Positions 35,292-45,186 are shown, counted from the first letter of the stretch. The stretch is DNA of 64,000 nt from UBA7672 sp963718145 (GCA_963718145.1 CAVQYJ010000008.1:1-64000), one strand, 5' to 3'. Translations and numbers: made by a program. The notes: generated by a model not told the origin, from the letters alone.

Positions 35292-36163
35292 ACAGGTTCC
35301 TACAGGCGCTCATCGCAGTCAGCGGGCTTCTGATCACAGGCCTGCTAGGCTTTCAGACGCTCGATTCCAACGTCAGGACGGAAGCCAATGAAAGGCTGCA
35401 GGCCAAGTACGCGTTCCTATCCCTGTTCAGCCAGCAGATCGGCACGGCGATGAGCGAATGCGATTCCACGCCGCTGGCGATCATCGAGACCGCGCTCGAA
35501 CAGCTCAGCAAGGAATTGCCGAACGAGACGGAATTTCGGCAGGCCTACCAGGATCGCAATCGCGATGTCGGCCAGTATGTCACCGACTGCCTCGCGAACG
35601 GCGGCAAGGCTGGAGGCGCAGCGATACCCGTGGCCAGCCGCGAGCCTGACGCGGCCGTTCCGCCGGGAACGCCATCCGCACCCGTCACCACCACGCCGGG
35701 CGCTGATGATTCAGTGCAGCCGTCCGCACCTGCGCCGACCGTGGTCGGAAATCTCGATCTGCGCGCCAAGGAGAATGCGGTCCAGCAAGGAGGTCCTCCT
35801 CCGACAGCCAGCGGCGGCGCCGCCAAGGCCGGCGCCTGGTATGCGGTTCTGGCTTCCTACAAGGTTGGATCGGAAGACAAGTATGTGCCCGACGACATCG
35901 CCAAGTTCCGGCAGGCGATCGCTTCGGCAGGCGATCCATCACTCAAGCTCGAAGTCTACCGCACCAGCGTCTCCAACCATTTTGCGATCGTGCTGACGCC
36001 GCCGACCGGTACGGAGGACGACGCCCGGCGGCTGGTGAGCCTGGCCCGCAAGAGAGGTTGGTCACCCGACGCGTTTGCGCAGGCTGAAAACAGGTGGATG
36101 GTGTGTGCCGACCCGAGCACACTGGCCGCCCTCCAGTCCTGCCAAGGCGCCCCGCGCAGTTGA
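35288..36163 (+). CDS. Membrane-anchored protein with SPOR-like C-terminal domain
   Basis: A 291-residue protein: one N-terminal anchor helix (residues 5-23), a helical region (about 30-110) with a cysteine near either end, a Pro/Thr/Ala-rich linker (about 115-170), then a C-terminal alpha/beta domain from AWYAVLASYKVGSEDKY to the end. That domain has the strand-helix-strand order and length of SPOR-like peptidoglycan-binding repeats (KLEVYRTSVSNHFAIVLTPP). It is translationally coupled to the TIR-like gene upstream. The pair may sense the cell wall and signal inward; this is inference. Confidence 0.65.
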   Translation: MNRFLQALIAVSGLLITGLLGFQTLDSNVRTEANERLQAKYAFLSLFSQQIGTAMSECDSTPLAIIETALEQLSKELPNETEFRQAYQDRNRDVGQYVTDCLANGGKAGGAAIPVASREPDAAVPPGTPSAPVTTTPGADDSVQPSAPAPTVVGNLDLRAKENAVQQGGPPPTASGGAAKAGAWYAVLASYKVGSEDKYVPDDIAKFRQAIASAGDPSLKLEVYRTSVSNHFAIVLTPPTGTEDDARRLVSLARKRGWSPDAFAQAENRWMVCADPSTLAALQSCQGAPRS

Positions 36164-36249
36164 TATCAGCCACTTCAGCCGGCATCCGCCTTGCTCCGGC
36201 GCGCGGATTGCAGTTTGGTGCCTTCGCACTTGCAGCAGGGACGTTAACG

Positions 36250-38273
36250 ATGGCGGACAGGTCCGCCTCCCCAAGAAAGACGGCGCGGCCGCGCCGTCCT
36301 TCCAACACGATCCCGACAAGCCGTGGATTTTCCGCACGTATGCAGGGCATTCGACGGCGGAGGAGTCCAACAAGCTCTACCGCAAGAACCTGTCTAAGGG
36401 TCAGACGGGCCTTTCCATCGCCTTCGACCTGCCGACCCAGACGGCGTACGATTCCGATCACGTTCTAGCCAAGGGCGAAGTCGGCAAGGTCGGCGTGCCG
36501 GTCGGGCACCTCGGCGACATGCGGGCGCTGTTCGACGGCATTCCGCTCGCCGACATGAATACCTCGATGACGATCAACGCCCCGGCCGCGTGGCTTCTCT
36601 CTCTTTACGTGGCGCTCGCGGACGAGCAGGGAGCTTCCCGGAAGGCGCTTCAGGGCACGACACAGAACGACATCATCAAGGAGTATCTCTCGCGCGGCAC
36701 TTACGTGTTCCCGCCCAAGCCTTCGATGCGCCTGATCGGCGACATGGTGAGCTGGTGCTACACCGAGACGCCGAAATGGAATCCGCTGAACGTCTGTAGC
36801 TATCACCTGCAGGAGGCCGGCGCGACGCCGGAGCAGGAGCTGGCCTTTGCGCTCGCAACCGCCTGCGCCGTGCTCGACACGGTGAAGGCCGGCGGGCAGG
36901 TGCCGGACAAGGACTTCTCCATTGTCTTCGGGCGCATATCGTTCTTCGTGAACGCAGGCGTGCGGTTCGTGACAGAGATGTGCAAGATGCGCGCATTCGT
37001 CGACCTGTGGGAAGAGATCGGGCGCGAGCGTTATGGCGTCTCCGATCCCAAGGCGCTGATGTTCCGCTATGGCGTGCAGGTGAACTCGCTGGGGCTGACC
37101 GAGCCGCAACCCGAGAACAACGTCTACCGCATTCTCATCGAGGCGCTGGCCGTGACGCTGTCAAAGCGTGCGCGGTGCCGGGCGCTGCAGCTGCCGGCGT
37201 GGAACGAGGCGCTTGGCCTGCCGCGGCCGTGGGACCAGCAATGGTCGCTGCGCCTGCAGCAGATTCTCGCCTACGAGACGGACCTGCTGGAATACGAGGA
37301 CCTGTTCGACGGCAGCCATGTCATCGACGCCAAGACGGAAGCGCTCAAGGATGGCGCGCGCTCGATGCTGGCGAAGCTGGACCAGTCCGGCGGCGCGATC
37401 GAGAATGTCGACTTCATGAAGACCGCGCTGGTCGACAGCCAGCGCGCCCGCCTGAAGGAGATCGAGGCCGGACGGCAGATCGTCGTCGGCGTCAACCGCT
37501 ACGAAACGACGGAAGACAGCCCGCTTTCTGGCGGCGACGGATCGATCATGGCGGTTGATCATTTCGCGGAAAATCGGCAGCTCGACAAGCTCAAGGCCTG
37601 GCGCGCCCAGCGCAATCCTGCCGCAGTGAAGACGGCGCTTGCGGCGCTGTCAGCGGCGGCCAAGGAAAACCGCAACATCATGCCGTCATCGGTCGAGGCC
37701 GCGAAGGCCGGGGTCACCACGGGCGAGTGGGGCGCGACCCTGCGCGAGGTGTTTGGCGAGTACCGTGGTCCCACGGGCGTCGCCGTCATCATCCAGACGG
37801 ATGGTGAGGAAGACCTGGAGAAGGTGAAGGGCGAAGTCGAGCGCGTGTCGAAGAAGCTCGGCCGCACGCTCACCTATGTGGTTGGCAAGCCGGGGCTCGA
37901 TGGCCACTCCAACGGCTCGGAGCAGATCGCAGCGCGCGCCCGGGCGGCGGGCATGAACGTTATCTACGAAGGCATCCGCTTTACCCCCGACGAGATTGTC
38001 CAGCAGGCGATCGACGGCGATGCACACGTCATCGGCCTGTCGATCCTGTCCGGCTCGCACCTTGATCTCGTGCGCGAGACGGTGGGCATCCTGCGCAAGA
38101 AGGGCCTCAACATCCCGGTCGTCGTCGGCGGCATCATCCCCGAAGCCGACGCGCTGGCGCTGAAGCAGATGGGCGTCCGCCGCGTCTACACGCCCAAGGA
38201 CTACAAGATCACGCAGATCATGGGCGACATCGTGAAAGTCGTTGAGGAAACGGCTATCAAGGCGGCCGAGTAG
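36250..38273 (+). CDS. ecm: Ethylmalonyl-CoA mutase (one indel near the start)
   Basis: Adenosylcobalamin-dependent mutase converting ethylmalonyl-CoA to methylsuccinyl-CoA, formerly called MeaA. The large catalytic domain opens with KPWIFRTYAGHST and LYRKNLSKGQTGLSIAFDLP. The C-terminal cobalamin domain has the DxHxxG motif in GLDGHSNGSEQIAARA and a later GGIIPEADA. The only good start, ATG 36250 (MADRSASP, with GGA upstream), is one base out of frame. A missing C in the run at 36269-36272 joins it to KKDGAAAPSF and gives about 674 residues, the family length. It works in the same pathway as ccr, 12 kb upstream. Confidence 0.9.
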
Positions 38274-38324
38274 GCGCCCGAACAGGCTCGCGCTATAGCT
38301 CCGGCTTGTGCTGAAGGGTTGGAC

Positions 38325-39287
38325 ATGACCATGAATGCCCGCGCCTGGTACACGATGCCAGGCGATGATGACACGCTGAGCCCGGCGGACCTGGATCACG
38401 CCTTCTACGACAACTACTTCCCCCATCCCTATACCGGCTATGCCGGCCGGCCGATCACGCTGGAACAGGCCGCAGCCGACCGAGCGGAGGGCAGGACATG
38501 CGTGCGCCTGCTCGGCGACAGCACGATTGCGACGAGCGGCATCTGCCAGGATCTCGAAGACCTGTTGAACGGCGCCGGCTGGAACGCCCGGGTGCACAAT
38601 GCCGGCATCATCGCCGCAAACACGACCATGATGCTGTCCTCGGTCGTCCATCGTGTCCTCGACGCGCGGCCGGACTTCACCATCGTCATCGGCGGCGGCA
38701 TCGACGTGTTGACCCCGCTGCGCTTCGACCCGCGTCCGGGCTTCCCCCACACGCATGCCCTCAGCGAGGTGATGTTCGAGCACTTCTACGATCACGGGCA
38801 GAGCAGTGTCTGGCTCAACCGGCCGCCGCTCACCGTGGATCGCCTGCGCGGCTCTTTCCTTGAACGCATCGACATGTTGCGGGTCCAGTACGGTCACCTC
38901 TCGCCGCAGTGGGAGGTGTCGATTGTCGACGCTTTCCGCCGCGCCGTCGGCAAGATGCTTGACGTCGCCGGGGCCGCCCGGCTCAAGACCGCGTTCGTCC
39001 TCAGTCCGCTTCTGACCTCCAAGGCCACGCTGACCGGCACGGAGACCCAGGCGATGCCGCCCGCCCGCACGCGCGCCTATCTCGAGCGTGTCTATGGCGG
39101 CTTCGTTCGCATCGTCGAGCAGGAGCGCACGCAGCGCGCCGGCGATCCCACCATACGCGTCGCCGACATGCACGGGCTCTTTGAGCATGACACGGAGGAG
39201 ATGTTCTACGACATCATCCACTGGAACCTCGCCGGGCGAACCCGGCTGGCGAAATCGCTGTTCGACTTGTTGCAAGGGTGGCGATGA
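38325..39287 (+). CDS. SGNH/GDSL-like hydrolase
   Basis: A 320-residue protein without a signal peptide. SGNH-type blocks are visible: LLGDSTIATSG (block I with the serine), HNAGIIAANT (Asn region), VIGGGIDVL (Gly-rich block), and a late DIIHWNLAGR with the Asp-x-x-His pair of block V. This suggests an esterase or acyl hydrolase in the cytosol. ATG 38325 is favoured over the TTG six bases upstream because of an AAGG ribosome site. Its stop overlaps the following acetyltransferase start (ATGA). Confidence 0.75.
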   Translation: MTMNARAWYTMPGDDDTLSPADLDHAFYDNYFPHPYTGYAGRPITLEQAAADRAEGRTCVRLLGDSTIATSGICQDLEDLLNGAGWNARVHNAGIIAANTTMMLSSVVHRVLDARPDFTIVIGGGIDVLTPLRFDPRPGFPHTHALSEVMFEHFYDHGQSSVWLNRPPLTVDRLRGSFLERIDMLRVQYGHLSPQWEVSIVDAFRRAVGKMLDVAGAARLKTAFVLSPLLTSKATLTGTETQAMPPARTRAYLERVYGGFVRIVEQERTQRAGDPTIRVADMHGLFEHDTEEMFYDIIHWNLAGRTRLAKSLFDLLQGWR

Positions 39288-39874
39288 AGCTTTCGCCGGT
39301 TGTTCTGGAAAACGCCTTTGTGCGGCTTGAGCCTCTGGAAGGACGGCATCGCGAGCCCCTGCGCTGCGCGGCAGATGATCCAGATCTCTGGCGCTTCGCC
39401 AACGTCAACCTCGACAACGACAATTTCGATGCATGGATGGACCACCGTCTCCAGGAGATCGCGACGACGAGCGATCTCACCTGGGCCGTGTTAGACAAGG
39501 CGTCGCAAGCATTTTGCGGCTCGACCAGCTATCTGGCTGTCGTCCTGCCCCACAAGCGCGTCGAGATCGGCTGGACCTGGTATGCGAAGCGAGTGTGGGC
39601 TGGCGCGGTCAACCCCTCGTGCAAGTATCTCCTGTTCGCGCACGGGTTCGATGATCTCGGGCTCAACCGCATCGAACTGAAGCTCGATGCACGCAACACC
39701 CGCTCGTTCAACGCCATCGCGCGGCTGGGCGCCAGATTCGAAGGCATTCACCGCTCCCACATGGTGCGGCCCGACGGCCGCCTGCGGGACACGGCGTGGT
39801 TCAGCGTCATCCGTGAGGAATGGCCCGCAGTGCGTGACGGACTGAACGCCCGGCTCTCGGGGTTCAGCCCATAG
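39284..39874 (+). CDS. GNAT acetyltransferase, RimJ/RimL type
   Basis: A 196-residue N-acetyltransferase. The N-terminal ENAFVRLEPLEGRHREPL and the acetyl-CoA-binding/catalytic end NRIELKLDARNTRSFNAIARLGARFEG with HRSHMVRPDGRLRDTAWFSV are typical of the RimJ/RimL branch. It may acetylate a protein N-terminus or a small amine. ATG 39284 overlaps the upstream stop (ATGA), so it is co-translated with the SGNH hydrolase; a GTG six bases upstream is an alternative. Confidence 0.85.
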   Translation: MKLSPVVLENAFVRLEPLEGRHREPLRCAADDPDLWRFANVNLDNDNFDAWMDHRLQEIATTSDLTWAVLDKASQAFCGSTSYLAVVLPHKRVEIGWTWYAKRVWAGAVNPSCKYLLFAHGFDDLGLNRIELKLDARNTRSFNAIARLGARFEGIHRSHMVRPDGRLRDTAWFSVIREEWPAVRDGLNARLSGFSP

Positions 39875-39982
39875 TCAAGGGTGCGCGGGTCGCGTGCAGG
39901 TTCGACGGTTTCAGTGCTTCGGGCTGTCTTTGGCGCCGGCAGGTCGGGAAAGGAACGCGACAGGCAGAGCCCTCGGAACTCC

Positions 39983-40519
39983 CTACTCCACCGCGGCAAC
40001 CGTATGCGGCTTGCGCGTCGAGCATTCGGATGCGGCATGGCGAAGAATGCGCAACTCGTTCATCAGGCCGCTCCAGCGGCTGGCGCCGACCGTGCCGACC
40101 AGCTCCGCCTGCACTTTCGCCCACGCCGGCCTCGCGAGATCGAGTTGGGACGTGCCTTGCACGGTGAGGCTGAGCAGGCGTTGCCGCCGGTCCGCTCCGC
40201 GTTCGACATGGATGAAGCCCGCATCCGCCAGCGGACGGATTGCGCGCGGAACACCCGATGCATCCATGCCGAGCACGTCTGCAAGGGCCCCGACCGTCAT
40301 CGGGCCGAGCTGTCCCAAAGTCATCATCAGGTTGAACTGGTGTCCGGTAAGGCCATGCGGCGCCAGCGCGGGATCAAACGCCGCGATAACAGCCCGGGAA
40401 GCGCGCGCCACGTGCCGGAGCATGCATGCGTCCGTGGAAAGGGGCGAGGCCCCCTGTTGGTCGATGTCTCGATTCGCGGAGCCGACATTCCGCGAACCGT
40501 GCTGGTCCGGCATGGCCAT
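39983..40519 (-). CDS. MarR-family transcriptional regulator
   Basis: A winged-helix regulator of about 178 residues. The HTH is in HQFNLMMTLGQLGPMTVGALADVLGMDASGVPRAIRPLADAGFIH, followed by the wing (ERGADRRQRLLSLT) with the usual DxR motif. ATG 40519 is chosen with GGAA upstream; MLRHVAR further in is another option. It lies 67 bases after the EamA transporter gene on the same strand and may regulate it or itself. Confidence 0.82.
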   Translation of the reverse strand: MAMPDQHGSRNVGSANRDIDQQGASPLSTDACMLRHVARASRAVIAAFDPALAPHGLTGHQFNLMMTLGQLGPMTVGALADVLGMDASGVPRAIRPLADAGFIHVERGADRRQRLLSLTVQGTSQLDLARPAWAKVQAELVGTVGASRWSGLMNELRILRHAASECSTRKPHTVAAVE

Positions 40520-40586
40520 TCGTTCCGACAATTGCCCGAAGGCAATCCTGATCCCGTTTCCTGCGTAAACGGGCCGGGCTTGCCCG

Positions 40587-41462
40587 TCAACGCCGCCCTG
40601 CAAGCCATACGCCGGCCAGGATCAGCGCAGACCCCGCAAGCTGCACGAGCGTGAGCTGCTCGCCGAACAGTGGCCAGGCGATCAGCGCCGCCGCCACCGG
40701 CTGGATCAGCAGCAGCACGCCGGCGACCGATGCGGGCGCCCGTCCCACACCGGCGACGATCAGCCCCTGTCCCAGCACGTGCACCACGATCGCCAGCGAC
40801 AGAGGCGCGACCAGCCAGGATGGGTCGGGCGGAATCAGCGCCTCGCTGCGCGCCGCGGACGCAAGAAGCGACACCGCCAGCGTCGTGGCCGTCGACCAGA
40901 ACAGCACGTTCATCGAGGTCTCGGTCCGGCGCGCCAGTTTCGCGCAGAAGAGATAGAGGCCGACCATCACCGCCGCGACCAGCGCCAGCAGGTCGCCCGT
41001 GACCGCGCTGTCTGTTTCCCCCGCCGCGCCGCGCGAGAGGAGCAGGGCGCCCACCAGCGCGATACCGATCGCGTAAGGCCAGATCTTCGCAGGGCGTTCC
41101 TTGAGGATGATCCACGCGACCAGCCCCACTGCTGCATTGCCGAGGTTGACGATGAAGGTGGCGTTGGCGACCGAGGTCAGCACCAGGGATGCATGCCAGA
41201 ATGCGATGTCGAGCCCGAAGAACACGCCCGCCAGCAGCGACATCCACGTCGGCCGCGCCAGCTTTCCGCCGCCGGCGTAGATCACGGCCACGATCAGCGG
41301 CAGGGAAAACGCAAAGCGCCAGAACCCGGTCGCCTGCGGTCCGAATTCCGACAGCCGCAGTCCGATTGGCGCATATCCGATGGCGACCGCGCCGCACAGG
41401 ACGAGCAACGGCCCCAGCCATGGCCGCGCGCTTGGCTCTGGCAAAGGTGTTTCCGTTTTCAA
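40587..41462 (-). CDS. EamA/DMT-family permease
   Basis: A 291-residue inner-membrane transporter with about ten helices arranged as two five-helix EamA repeats (the second begins near residue 155). Family marks include FWRFAFSLPL, NATFIVNLGN and LKERP in the first repeat, and VHVLGQGLIVAGVGRAPAS and FGEQLTLVQLAGSALILAG in the second. The substrate is unknown; such proteins export amino acids or other metabolites. The ATG overlaps the gluQ stop by four bases (ATGA). Confidence 0.88.
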   Translation of the reverse strand: MKTETPLPEPSARPWLGPLLVLCGAVAIGYAPIGLRLSEFGPQATGFWRFAFSLPLIVAVIYAGGGKLARPTWMSLLAGVFFGLDIAFWHASLVLTSVANATFIVNLGNAAVGLVAWIILKERPAKIWPYAIGIALVGALLLSRGAAGETDSAVTGDLLALVAAVMVGLYLFCAKLARRTETSMNVLFWSTATTLAVSLLASAARSEALIPPDPSWLVAPLSLAIVVHVLGQGLIVAGVGRAPASVAGVLLLIQPVAAALIAWPLFGEQLTLVQLAGSALILAGVWLAGRR

Positions 41463-42331
41463 GACCCAAGCCCGACGCGGGCGCGTATGTCTGCAGGGCT
41501 CGCGCCGTCCGCCCGCAGCGCGGCGAGGGTGAGAGACCGGTTTCGCTTGGCGTAGCGTTTGCCGTCGGGCCCGGTGAGAAGAGGATGAAAGCGATAGATC
41601 GGCGTGGGCAGGCCGAGCAGCCTCTGCAACAGCACGTGCACGTGTGTCGAAGAGCGCAGGTCCTCGCCGCGAATGACATGCGACACGCCCTGCAGCGCAT
41701 CGTCATGCACGACCGCGATGTGATAGCTCGACAGCGCATCCTTGCGTCCGAGGATTACATCGCCGTGAGATTCTGGATGCGCTGTTACGATCTGTTCCGC
41801 GTTCGATCCGGTGGACTGCTCGACGAAAACCAGACGCGCGAATTCTTCGCCTAGCAGGTCATGTGAATATCTCATCGACAGCCGCCACGCAAAAGCCTGG
41901 CCCCGCGCGAGGCGGGCCTGCTCCTCATCCGCACTCATCGGCGTTGCGGGTCCCGCATACACAATTCCCTCGGCGCCCTCGCCTGGGCCATGCGGCGCCG
42001 ACGCAGCCTGCACGGCGATTTCGCGGCGCGTGAGGAAACAGCGATAGAGCACGCCGAGTCCACGCAGCCTGTCGAGCGCGGCGGCGTAGTCGCCGAGATG
42101 ATCCGACTGTCGCCGCACGGGCGTCTCCCACGCGAGGCCGAGCCAGGCGAGGTCCTCGTGGATGCCTGCCTCGTAGTCCGGCCGCGAGCGCGACGCGTCG
42201 ATGTCCTCGATCCGCAGCAGAAAGCGTCCGCCCGCCTCCTGCGCAGCATCGAATGCGGTCAGCGCCGAGAAGGCGTGGCCGAGGTGAAGCTGGCCGGTGG
42301 GGCTAGGCGCAAAGCGCGTGACGAATTCCAT
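41459..42331 (-). CDS. gluQ: Glutamyl-queuosine tRNA(Asp) synthetase
   Basis: A 290-residue paralogue of the GluRS catalytic domain that attaches glutamate to queuosine in tRNA(Asp). The HIGH-equivalent is HLGHAF after RFAPSPTGQ; RIEDIDASRS and the KMSKS-equivalent KRYAKR are also present. There is no anticodon-binding domain, as expected. The zinc site is reduced: YRCFLTRREI keeps only one of the usual paired cysteines. ATG 42331 (MEFVTRFAP) begins the fold; upstream codons are not conserved. It overlaps the EamA gene. Confidence 0.88.
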   Translation of the reverse strand: MEFVTRFAPSPTGQLHLGHAFSALTAFDAAQEAGGRFLLRIEDIDASRSRPDYEAGIHEDLAWLGLAWETPVRRQSDHLGDYAAALDRLRGLGVLYRCFLTRREIAVQAASAPHGPGEGAEGIVYAGPATPMSADEEQARLARGQAFAWRLSMRYSHDLLGEEFARLVFVEQSTGSNAEQIVTAHPESHGDVILGRKDALSSYHIAVVHDDALQGVSHVIRGEDLRSSTHVHVLLQRLLGLPTPIYRFHPLLTGPDGKRYAKRNRSLTLAALRADGASPADIRARVGLGS

Positions 42332-42350
42332 TGCGCCCCGGCCAGACTTT

Positions 42351-44282
42351 CTATGGCCTGGCGGCGCCGGTCGGCGGGGTGTGCACCGCGGATGCGCCGA
42401 GTTGATCAAGCAGTTGCAGGGGGCTCAGCTCGCCCCTCTCGATCCTTGCGGTCGTCTCGGCGAGCGGAACCGGCTTCTTCGGCTTGACGATGAGCTTCAC
42501 CTTGCCGCCTCGCTCGATCCACGCGGCGAAAGGCGAGACCAGCTTGCCCGTGCCGGGCATCATCTGCTCGGCCTGCGTGGCGCCCATGTCGACGCCGGCC
42601 TTCGCCAGCGTGCGCAGGCTTTGCGGCGTCTGGTTCGCAAACATGGCCATGTCGCCCATCTGGTCGGGCGGAACCATCTTCCCGGCCTCGACCGCAAGCG
42701 CGAACAGCTTGTCCAGCCCGCCGCTCTCTTCGGAGATGTTCAGTTCGAAGCCGGTGAAGGTCGTTGCGTTCTCGAACACCTTGCCGATCGCTGCGCCGTC
42801 CGCCTTGGACGGATCATCGGGCACGAGATCGGACACCGCCTTGAAGCTGGGGAAGCCGCCATCGTATTTCAGGTCGAAGCGCAGATAGTTGTCCAGCCCG
42901 AACGCCGTATCGATGACCGCGGCGCCCGATGTCGCGTTCCAGGTCCAGCCCAGCGCCATGTCGATCGACGGCTTGTCGAGGCCGTACTTGACCATCAGCG
43001 CCATCACCTCGGGCGGGATGGGCGAAGCCGTCGTCTGGAGAAGCGCGCCGTCAGGTCCCTCATCCGCCGCAAGCGACGGCGCGAGCTCTTCCACCATCTG
43101 CATCAGCCCGCCAATGTCGTAGACAAGGTTCTCCGCCTTCATGCTCGCCTTGGTCGGAATGAACCAGTGCCAGCCGCGCGCATCGAGCGTGCCCTCGCCG
43201 AGCGAGAAAACGTTGTGGCCGTTGATCGCGAAGTGCTCGTTCTTGAACGTTATGAGCCCATAGCTGAGCAGGTCCGTCTCCGTGCGCGGCGGCCATTCGC
43301 CGCGCGCCAGGTAGCCGTAAAGCTTGTCGAAGCGCGTATCCTCTTGCCCGAGATAGTCGATGCCCCCGGTGATGCTCATCGGCGGCGACGTCACGCCAGA
43401 GACAGGGTCGGTGACGCCGCCCGGCACGTTGCCGCTGAAGGTTATGTTGCGGACAAAGCCTGCGTCGGTGTCGGCGCCGCGAATGCCTCTGAAGCCGATC
43501 GACTCGATGCCCGCATCGACAGCAAACGCCTGGCCCATCTCCGACATCGAGAACTGCGCCTTGACGCCCGACATCACATAGGCGTCGGCGCCGAACGACC
43601 GGAACGCCGCGGCGAAAGGCTGCAGCATCGGCATCAGCTCGGCGAACGCATCACCGGCAGGAAGCTTGGCAGGCTTCAGCTCATAGGGCCGCAGCGTAAG
43701 ATCGGTGAGGATCAGGCGCGCGATGCTGAAATCATACTTCTCGAGCTTCATGTCCATCGGCGGCGCCGATGGATCGACCGATGCGACGGCGTCCTCGACC
43801 GCGCCGGAATACGCCTCCATCGCCGGAGCCATCAGCGTCTCCAGCCCGTAGATCGAAATGCCCTTCGCCTCGACGCGCTTGGCAAGCTGCGCCGTCTCCG
43901 TCAGCCGCTGGCCGGCGAGGCGCGCCTTGGCCAGGTCGGCGTCGAAATCCCACAGCCGCACCTCGGCGAAGCCCAGTCCCACACTCGGCTGGTCCGCGGG
44001 CGCCAGCTTCACGTCGGTCAGCACGGTCGCTCCGGAAGCCGCGTCGAAACTGAGCGCCCCCCATGTGAGGCCCATCGCCTTCGGCAGGGCGTCGCGCACG
44101 GCGGCAAGATCGGCCGCGCCCTTGGCCTGCGACTTGAAGCTCTCCGCCGACAGTTTCGCGACGAACGCCTCGACCTCGGCCGGCGTCGTCTTCAGCGGCG
44201 CAAGCGCGCCGGACTTGGCGCCCGAACATGCGCCCAGCGCCAGGGCGAAGAGGAGTGCGGCCAGACCGAAAGACAAACGCAT
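42351..44282 (-). CDS. Large lipoprotein, unknown function
   Basis: A 643-residue lipoprotein with signal ending at LGACSG (Cys near residue 19). The mature part is long and beta-rich with amphipathic helices, and repeats of patterns such as GLNPxx are absent. No catalytic motif is seen. The layout (long periplasmic protein of repeated strand-helix units) recalls DUF945- or AsmA-like proteins, but no true match is recognised. The ribosome site AGGGGGA is strong. It lies 19 bases upstream of gluQ on the same strand, so they may be co-transcribed. Confidence 0.7.
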   Translation of the reverse strand: MRLSFGLAALLFALALGACSGAKSGALAPLKTTPAEVEAFVAKLSAESFKSQAKGAADLAAVRDALPKAMGLTWGALSFDAASGATVLTDVKLAPADQPSVGLGFAEVRLWDFDADLAKARLAGQRLTETAQLAKRVEAKGISIYGLETLMAPAMEAYSGAVEDAVASVDPSAPPMDMKLEKYDFSIARLILTDLTLRPYELKPAKLPAGDAFAELMPMLQPFAAAFRSFGADAYVMSGVKAQFSMSEMGQAFAVDAGIESIGFRGIRGADTDAGFVRNITFSGNVPGGVTDPVSGVTSPPMSITGGIDYLGQEDTRFDKLYGYLARGEWPPRTETDLLSYGLITFKNEHFAINGHNVFSLGEGTLDARGWHWFIPTKASMKAENLVYDIGGLMQMVEELAPSLAADEGPDGALLQTTASPIPPEVMALMVKYGLDKPSIDMALGWTWNATSGAAVIDTAFGLDNYLRFDLKYDGGFPSFKAVSDLVPDDPSKADGAAIGKVFENATTFTGFELNISEESGGLDKLFALAVEAGKMVPPDQMGDMAMFANQTPQSLRTLAKAGVDMGATQAEQMMPGTGKLVSPFAAWIERGGKVKLIVKPKKPVPLAETTARIERGELSPLQLLDQLGASAVHTPPTGAARP

Positions 44283-44361
44283 GAAGTCCCCCTGTGGACG
44301 AGCGGGGGAGGCATAGCGCGATTGCGAAGGGAAGGCGAGGCTTGCGGCTTTGCGCCTGCGC

Positions 44362-45186
44362 CTACTGCGTATTCTGCGCGCCGCGCAGCGTATCCCAGGT
44401 CCGCGCCGGGGTCAGCAGCGAGCGAAAATAGTCGCGGTTGGATTCGACCAGGATTTTGGGCGTCTCCGGCCCGGCGATCGTCTCGGCTTCCTCGAACTTG
44501 CCCTGCACGCCCAGCACCAGAATCAGGTTCTGCTTGATGCGGTTGTCCGCATCCGGCAGCCCGACGGCGCGGCGCAGGGTTTCTTCCGCCAGCCCTGGCT
44601 TGCCGTCGAGCACGTAGGAGAGGGCAAGGTTGGAGAGGATCCGGGCATTGTCTGGCGAGAGCGTCAGCGCGCGCTTGTAATAGTCCTGCGCGCCGCCGTG
44701 CTGGTCGAGCGAGTCCATCGTGACGCCGATGATCGACATCAGCTGGGCGTTGCCCTGGCCCTGCGCCTCGGCGCGCGCCAGCGCCTGGGCTGCATCCTCC
44801 GCCTTGCCCTGGTCGAGGCTCGCCTGTGCGTAGATGATCGACAGCTCGACATCGCCAGGCTTCATCGCCAGCGCCTGCGCCGAAACTTCCGACGAGCGCC
44901 CGGACGAGCCGATCATGCGAAGCACGCGCGCATATTTCAGCGAGGTCTCGTATTCGTTGGGGTTCTTCTCGTACTCCGACGCCCAGAACCGGCTCTGGGT
45001 CAGCAGGTCCTGCCGGTCGGCAAGGTCGCGCTCGGCCTGGGAGGCCGGAAGGATCGGCCGCGCCGCATCCGACACCATCGCCAGTTCCTGCGGCTTCGAC
45101 GCCGGCGCCACCGCGCAGGCCGAAGCAAGGGCGGCAAACGCAACGCCAGCGGCAAGGCGGCCAAGGTTCGGGCGAACAGCGGACAT
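44362..45186 (-). CDS. TPR lipoprotein (TadD-like)
   Basis: A 274-residue lipoprotein: signal to SACAVAP, then tetratricopeptide repeats from about residue 70 (YETSLKYARVLRMIGSSGRS, AQASLDQGKAEDAAQALARA, DYYKRALTLSPDNARILSNL, ALSYVLDGKPGLAEETLRRA). TadD of Flp/tight-adherence systems has this form, but no other tad genes lie nearby, so the role is open. AGGAGT precedes ATG 45186. It is followed by the large lipoprotein gene 79 bases on. Confidence 0.8.
   Translation of the reverse strand: MSAVRPNLGRLAAGVAFAALASACAVAPASKPQELAMVSDAARPILPASQAERDLADRQDLLTQSRFWASEYEKNPNEYETSLKYARVLRMIGSSGRSSEVSAQALAMKPGDVELSIIYAQASLDQGKAEDAAQALARAEAQGQGNAQLMSIIGVTMDSLDQHGGAQDYYKRALTLSPDNARILSNLALSYVLDGKPGLAEETLRRAVGLPDADNRIKQNLILVLGVQGKFEEAETIAGPETPKILVESNRDYFRSLLTPARTWDTLRGAQNTQ

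Noticed and set aside
42297..44537. 746-codon plus-strand frame opposite the large lipoprotein
   Set aside because: Arg/His-rich shadow; the minus-strand gene has a lipoprotein signal and a strong ribosome site.
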